Below are positions 20,552 through 23,462 of a stretch of DNA of 23,462 nucleotides, piece after piece. The position numbers and the translations under genes were made by a program. The first letter of the stretch is position 1; every line of letters starts with the position of its first letter. Below the pieces are notes generated by a model that was not told the origin of the DNA, did not search any database, and saw nothing but the letters and a program-made list of their open reading frames with translations. Origin of the DNA: JAQBQZ01 sp964554765 (GTDB taxonomy: Bacteria; Patescibacteriota; Minisyncoccia; Phycocordibacterales; CAIRYW01); the NCBI GenBank assembly GCA_964554765.1, contig CAZKPS010000011.1, positions 1 to 23,462 of the forward strand, read 5' to 3'.

Positions 20552-20580
20552 ATTCTAGCAAAGAAGCTACCTACTGTCAG
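20552..20580 (-). promoter_or_regulatory. Near-consensus promoter of trpS, leaderless
   Basis: CTGACA (-35), a 17-nt spacer and TAGAAT (-10, with TGC extension) each match the sigma-70 consensus at 5 of 6 positions. Only six nucleotides (ATACTT) separate the -10 from the ATG, so the start site must lie on or next to the initiation codon. Confidence 0.75.
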
Positions 20581-20582
20581 CT

Positions 20583-20623
20583 ATTAGGAATATACCGCAC
20601 CCAGGGTGCGGTATTTTCCTAAT
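20583..20623 (-). terminator. Hairpin after the histidine kinase gene
   Basis: ATACCGCAC / GTGCGGTAT form a 9-bp stem around CCTGG. After one T-T mismatch, ATTAGGAA / TTCCTAAT add eight more pairs. It lies between the kinase stop and the trpS promoter. The tract before it (GTTTGTAAGCTGGTTAGTTA) is quasi-repetitive. Confidence 0.65.
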
Positions 20624-20667
20624 AATTTCCTTACTAACTAACCAGCTTACAAACTCATAACCTTCTT

Positions 20668-22365
20668 CTATTCTCCTAATTCCCTATCCACCTCTGCTAT
20701 TTTTGCCTCAAGTTTCTGATTGAACTCATTTTTATCCTTATTTAGCGCATCAAGCTCGATAATGAATGTTGATCCCTGACCTTTGCCTGGTGATTCTGCC
20801 CAGATTCTACCCCTATGTGCCTCTACCATTTTCTTTGCCACATAAAGACCTAATCCAGTACCAGAAATATTTGTTTTAGATGCATCAGGAGCACGTGTGA
20901 ATCGATCAAAAAGTTTTGGAATCACATTTGCTTCGATACCAACGCCACTATCTTTTATAATAATTTTTATCTTATCCTTATCATCTCTATGTACTGCCAA
21001 TTCTATCCACCCCTTTGGTGTGTATTTGATAGAGTTATCAATGAGGTTAGATATTACTTGTTTTATCTTTCCTTCATCACCATGAATCATCAAATCCTTG
21101 TCTGCATCCACATCTGCCCTGAGATCAAGTCCAGAAATCTTGATGTTTGGTTTCATCTCATTCACTACTTGATCTGCAATTTTACGCAGATCGAAGTCTG
21201 AAAAGTCATACTTCATTCGTCCCTGATCCATACGAGACACATCGAGATAATCGCCCACAAGCACCACAAGTGACTGCGAAGATTTAAAGATGGTCTCCAC
21301 ACCAGATTTAATAGCTGCAGTGAGTTCCCCAAAATCCCCCTCGAGCATCATAGAGGCATACCCTTTGATAGATGTAAGTGGACCTCGAAGCTGGTGGGAT
21401 GCGAGCGAAATGAATTCTGTCTTCTGTTGATCCTGTTCCTTCAAGTGTGAGTTGGCATCAACCAGATTCTTGTTGAGTGCTTCGATTTTGATTCGATCTG
21501 CATTCTCTTTTCGAATATTCTTACCTAAAATAAACACGATTATGAAAGAAATCACGAGTGTAAAAGTGTTCAAAATAGTATCTGTAGCACCGTTAAGGAA
21601 GAAATATTCAGATCCTACAAGTGGAACAAGTATCCACGCGAGGAGCATTTGATTGAAATACTTGAGCTCAAACACATCATATCTATTAATTGCAAACACC
21701 ATAAACATAATGAATATTGGAAGCGAGAACATTCCATAGAGCTGAATTTCATAAAACTGAGTCACACTCGATAGGTATCCAGNNNNNNNNNNAAATCCTA
21801 TCATTGCAACAGTCACAATAGTAAAGCTTTTGCGATCTACTACAACAAACTTTCTCCTCCACTCAACAACTCCTACTATAATAATGGTAAGGATAACTAT
21901 AATTTCAACAAGAAATCTGTAGTATGTAAGATAAACATTCTCGTAAGATTCACACTGAGATTGATTGAAACCCAAAATACTTTGACCAGTAAGGGTAAGA
22001 TATAGAGGGTATAGAGTGAGACTTGTGATTATGAGCTTGTACTTGTTTGATATGTCTCTTCCGTTGATAAACACAAAATAAAAATAAGCCGCGCCAAGAA
22101 ACATACAAACATCAAAGTAGTCCGATGGAGCCCACAGCATATTAACTAGAAAATAATTATTACTACCCCAGATTCCCCAATCACTGACTAACCATATACT
22201 TATATATGCTACAAAAATAAAGAATGATAAGTTCAAGACTTTTCTGTCTTTAACCAAAATATAAATACCCATTGCGAGAAGAATACCTGTTGGTAACAAG
22301 TGAGAGTATGAAGAAATTGTTCTATATGCGTTTGTTGTGGCAAAACAAGTATTGAGAATTTCCAT
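20668..22365 (-). CDS. Membrane-bound sensor histidine kinase
   Basis: The ATG at 22365 gives 565 aa; an in-frame GTG one codon earlier overlaps the upstream stop. About residues 15-285 contain seven to eight hydrophobic segments, a multi-pass sensor region with no recognisable outer domain; a ten-N gap lies near residues 192-196. A short helical linker leads to HisKA: FISLASHQLRGPLTSIKGY, phospho-acceptor His about residue 324. The HATPase_c domain has its N box (IKQVISNLIDNSIKYTP), G1 (IKDSGVGIE), F box (LFDRFTRA) and G2 (GTGLGLYVAKKM). All catalytic boxes are intact. No response regulator is in the window, so the partner is elsewhere. The ATG lies 6 nt after TAAAAT. The ligand is unknown. 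Confidence 0.93.
   Translation of the reverse strand: MEILNTCFATTNAYRTISSYSHLLPTGILLAMGIYILVKDRKVLNLSFFIFVAYISIWLVSDWGIWGSNNYFLVNMLWAPSDYFDVCMFLGAAYFYFVFINGRDISNKYKLIITSLTLYPLYLTLTGQSILGFNQSQCESYENVYLTYYRFLVEIIVILTIIIVGVVEWRRKFVVVDRKSFTIVTVAMIGFXXXXGYLSSVTQFYEIQLYGMFSLPIFIMFMVFAINRYDVFELKYFNQMLLAWILVPLVGSEYFFLNGATDTILNTFTLVISFIIVFILGKNIRKENADRIKIEALNKNLVDANSHLKEQDQQKTEFISLASHQLRGPLTSIKGYASMMLEGDFGELTAAIKSGVETIFKSSQSLVVLVGDYLDVSRMDQGRMKYDFSDFDLRKIADQVVNEMKPNIKISGLDLRADVDADKDLMIHGDEGKIKQVISNLIDNSIKYTPKGWIELAVHRDDKDKIKIIIKDSGVGIEANVIPKLFDRFTRAPDASKTNISGTGLGLYVAKKMVEAHRGRIWAESPGKGQGSTFIIELDALNKDKNEFNQKLEAKIAEVDRELGE
21783..21792. other. Assembly gap (10 N) in the kinase membrane region
   Basis: Ten N interrupt a transmembrane segment. 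The frame is continuous if ten bases are counted, so the real length is probably 10 plus a multiple of 3. Confidence 0.95.
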
Positions 22366-22367
22366 CA

Positions 22368-23207
22368 CTATATTTTACATTTATTTTCTTTAAACCACAA
22401 TTGTGTTTTTGGATTTTGACACAACCAAAACTCTTCTCCTTCAATCTCTGTAGGAGATAGAGTTACTATAATTGGTTTGATCTTAAAATATCTTCTAATG
22501 AACATCAGAGTTGGAAGAAATACATTTTTAGAAAATTCATACTCATCACCATGACTTAATATAAAATTTTCAAATAAAATACCATTTGAAATAAATAGAG
22601 CAACAAAATACTTATAATAAGCATCGGCCTTACCCCCAGCACCGAGAAACCAATTAGATGCATCAAAAAAAATTTCTTTTTTAGTGTGGTTATAATTTAA
22701 ATCAAATAAGCTTCGATGAAAATCAGTGAGTTTCTCATCGCATAAGGTCTGTACGTCTTTTATTTTCTTTCCGTTATACTTATTAAAATCAATTATGGTT
22801 TTGTAATTTATTTTTGCACCACCTTTCTTTCCTACACCTTCATAAAAAGCTAACTTACCCAAATACAGCTTCCACTCATTATTAGAAGTAAACTTGTCAT
22901 CATAGTACTCAAGAAAAAGAGGCTTCATACCTACCCCATCAGCAATAATAAGAAAACGTGACACCTCAATATTGGGAGTTGCCACTTGTCTGAAGAGTGT
23001 GAGTCGTGGCTCATCTCTAAATGGCTCAGGTATTCCTACATCCTTAAAATACTCTGCCACTTTCTCTTGAAGCTCTTTATCATTTCTCCGTTTTTCGAGC
23101 TCCACCATCGCCTCCTCTATAGTAGGAAAATATACATATTCATCAAACTTCTCTCTGTTATTTACCAAGCTATCTATAAACTCACTTTCATCATTAATAT
23201 CTGTCAT
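22368..23207 (-). CDS. Hypothetical protein (279 aa) upstream of the kinase
   Basis: I cannot assign a function. The protein looks soluble, with no signal peptide or membrane helix. An acidic, helical N-terminus (TIEEAMVELEKRRND) is followed by a mixed alpha/beta region with VPEPFRDEPRLTLFRQVATPN-like content: the segment GIPEPFRDEPRLTLFRQVAT and the following FLIIADGVGMKPLFLEYYDD seem the most conserved-looking parts. I have an impression of similar proteins in other Parcubacteria but cannot confirm it. Its stop touches the start region of the kinase gene (2 nt before the ATG), so the two may be co-expressed, although the kinase also has its own -10 box. The start follows the Cys-rich gene by 20 nt. 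Confidence 0.75.
   Translation of the reverse strand: MTDINDESEFIDSLVNNREKFDEYVYFPTIEEAMVELEKRRNDKELQEKVAEYFKDVGIPEPFRDEPRLTLFRQVATPNIEVSRFLIIADGVGMKPLFLEYYDDKFTSNNEWKLYLGKLAFYEGVGKKGGAKINYKTIIDFNKYNGKKIKDVQTLCDEKLTDFHRSLFDLNYNHTKKEIFFDASNWFLGAGGKADAYYKYFVALFISNGILFENFILSHGDEYEFSKNVFLPTLMFIRRYFKIKPIIVTLSPTEIEGEEFWLCQNPKTQLWFKENKCKI
22372..22377 (-). promoter_or_regulatory. -10 box for the histidine kinase, leaderless geometry
   Basis: TAAAAT lies inside the last codons of the upstream gene, six nucleotides (ATAGTG) before the kinase ATG. TTGTGG at 17-nt spacing is a possible -35. Confidence 0.5.
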
Positions 23208-23227
23208 ATCGTATATACACTATCTTA

Positions 23228-23462
23228 TTAATCTTTAACTGTATCAGAGCATACATCATTCTCTGATTCCCCACACACTATTTCAATACAGGATCCCTTA
23301 TCAGCCTTGCACCTGTTTGAACAATTATCAATTTCACCACACTCTGAAAATACAGATCCTGAAAGTGTGAATTGTCTATAATCAGATAGATTATTTGGAG
23401 GACACTCATCAGTCTCACAGTCTCTATGAAAACATATTTCAGTAGTTGGGTCACAAGAGACT
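23228..23462 (-). CDS. Cysteine-rich acidic protein, C-terminal fragment
   Basis: The gene enters from the right edge of the window; 77 codons and a TAA stop are visible. The fragment holds ten cysteines (positions 3, 10, 15, 20, 41, 47, 51, 58, 63 and 71), in segments such as CDPTTEICFHRDCETDECPP and CGEIDNCSNRCKADKGSC. It is acidic and lacks hydrophobic helices. Such cysteine density points to an exported, disulfide-bonded domain, or less probably a metal-binding domain. I cannot name the family. Some CPR surface proteins carry Cys-rich repeats, which is the likeliest class. The ORF is read without any internal stop and uses codons like its neighbours. Confidence 0.75.
   Translation of the reverse strand, partial: VSCDPTTEICFHRDCETDECPPNNLSDYRQFTLSGSVFSECGEIDNCSNRCKADKGSCIEIVCGESENDVCSDTVKD

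Noticed and set aside
20051..20587. Open frame of 178 codons on the plus strand opposite trpS
   Set aside because: It lies fully antisense to a canonical TrpRS, has atypical composition and runs through the trpS promoter.
1..23462. Alternative genetic code with TGA as glycine
   Set aside because: All genes reach family-typical lengths without reading through TGA, and GGN glycine codons are used normally.

Overview
The window looks like part of a reduced, AT-rich genome of the Candidate Phyla Radiation (Patescibacteria), probably a Parcubacteria/Paceibacteria-type lineage. This is inferred from gene content, not from a marker phylogeny. Every gene I can support lies on the minus strand, genes are tightly packed, and no tRNA, rRNA or CRISPR array is visible. 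Supporting signs are the surface protein ending in two paired-Cys peptidoglycan-binding modules, a GAD-less bacterial AspRS, an AddB/Cas4-like four-Cys nuclease, and near absence of Shine-Dalgarno sites. All 20 visible stops are TAA or TAG, and the standard code fits. Two runs of ten N (8028-8037 and 21783-21792) are assembly gaps inside coding sequence.

Layout in the direction of transcription (high to low coordinates): the C-terminal end of a Cys-rich protein (23228-23462); an unknown 279-aa protein and a membrane histidine kinase, adjacent (22368-23207, 20668-22365); trpS (19601-20545); an aspS T-box leader (about 19352-19500) and aspS (17879-19273); an unknown 124-aa gene abutting aspS (17504-17878); scpA, a truncated GIY-YIG ORF, and scpB (15884-17495); a cell-wall group made of an S11 D,D-carboxypeptidase, mraY, ftsW and murG (11412-15852), with a 184-bp inverted-repeat-bounded element just before murG; gltX and an M23 endopeptidase (8676-11313); a 1480-aa secreted modular protein (4187-8629); a small membrane protein, a PD-(D/E)XK nuclease and a Pif1-like helicase (1244-4098); a CNNM/CorC-like membrane protein (232-1212); and the start of an NYN-domain protein (1-143).

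The genes cover three jobs. One is tRNA charging (TrpRS, AspRS, GluRS), with AspRS under apparent tRNA-sensing T-box control. The second is chromosome condensation (ScpA/ScpB) next to lipid I/II synthesis (MraY, MurG), glycan polymerisation (FtsW) and wall trimming (S11, M23). The third is the cell surface: a predicted serine protease carrying a seven-unit delta-60 propeller and wall-binding modules.

The strongest unusual signals are: (1) an exact T-box antiterminator/terminator switch with almost no room for a canonical Stem I; (2) a recurrent -10 box followed by 6-7 nt and then ATG, implying leaderless mRNAs; (3) the modular surface protease with an invariant 20-residue Cys spacing in four Ig-like modules; (4) the candidate miniature element abutting murG; and (5) quasi-repetitive word-like tracts between stop codons and terminator hairpins.
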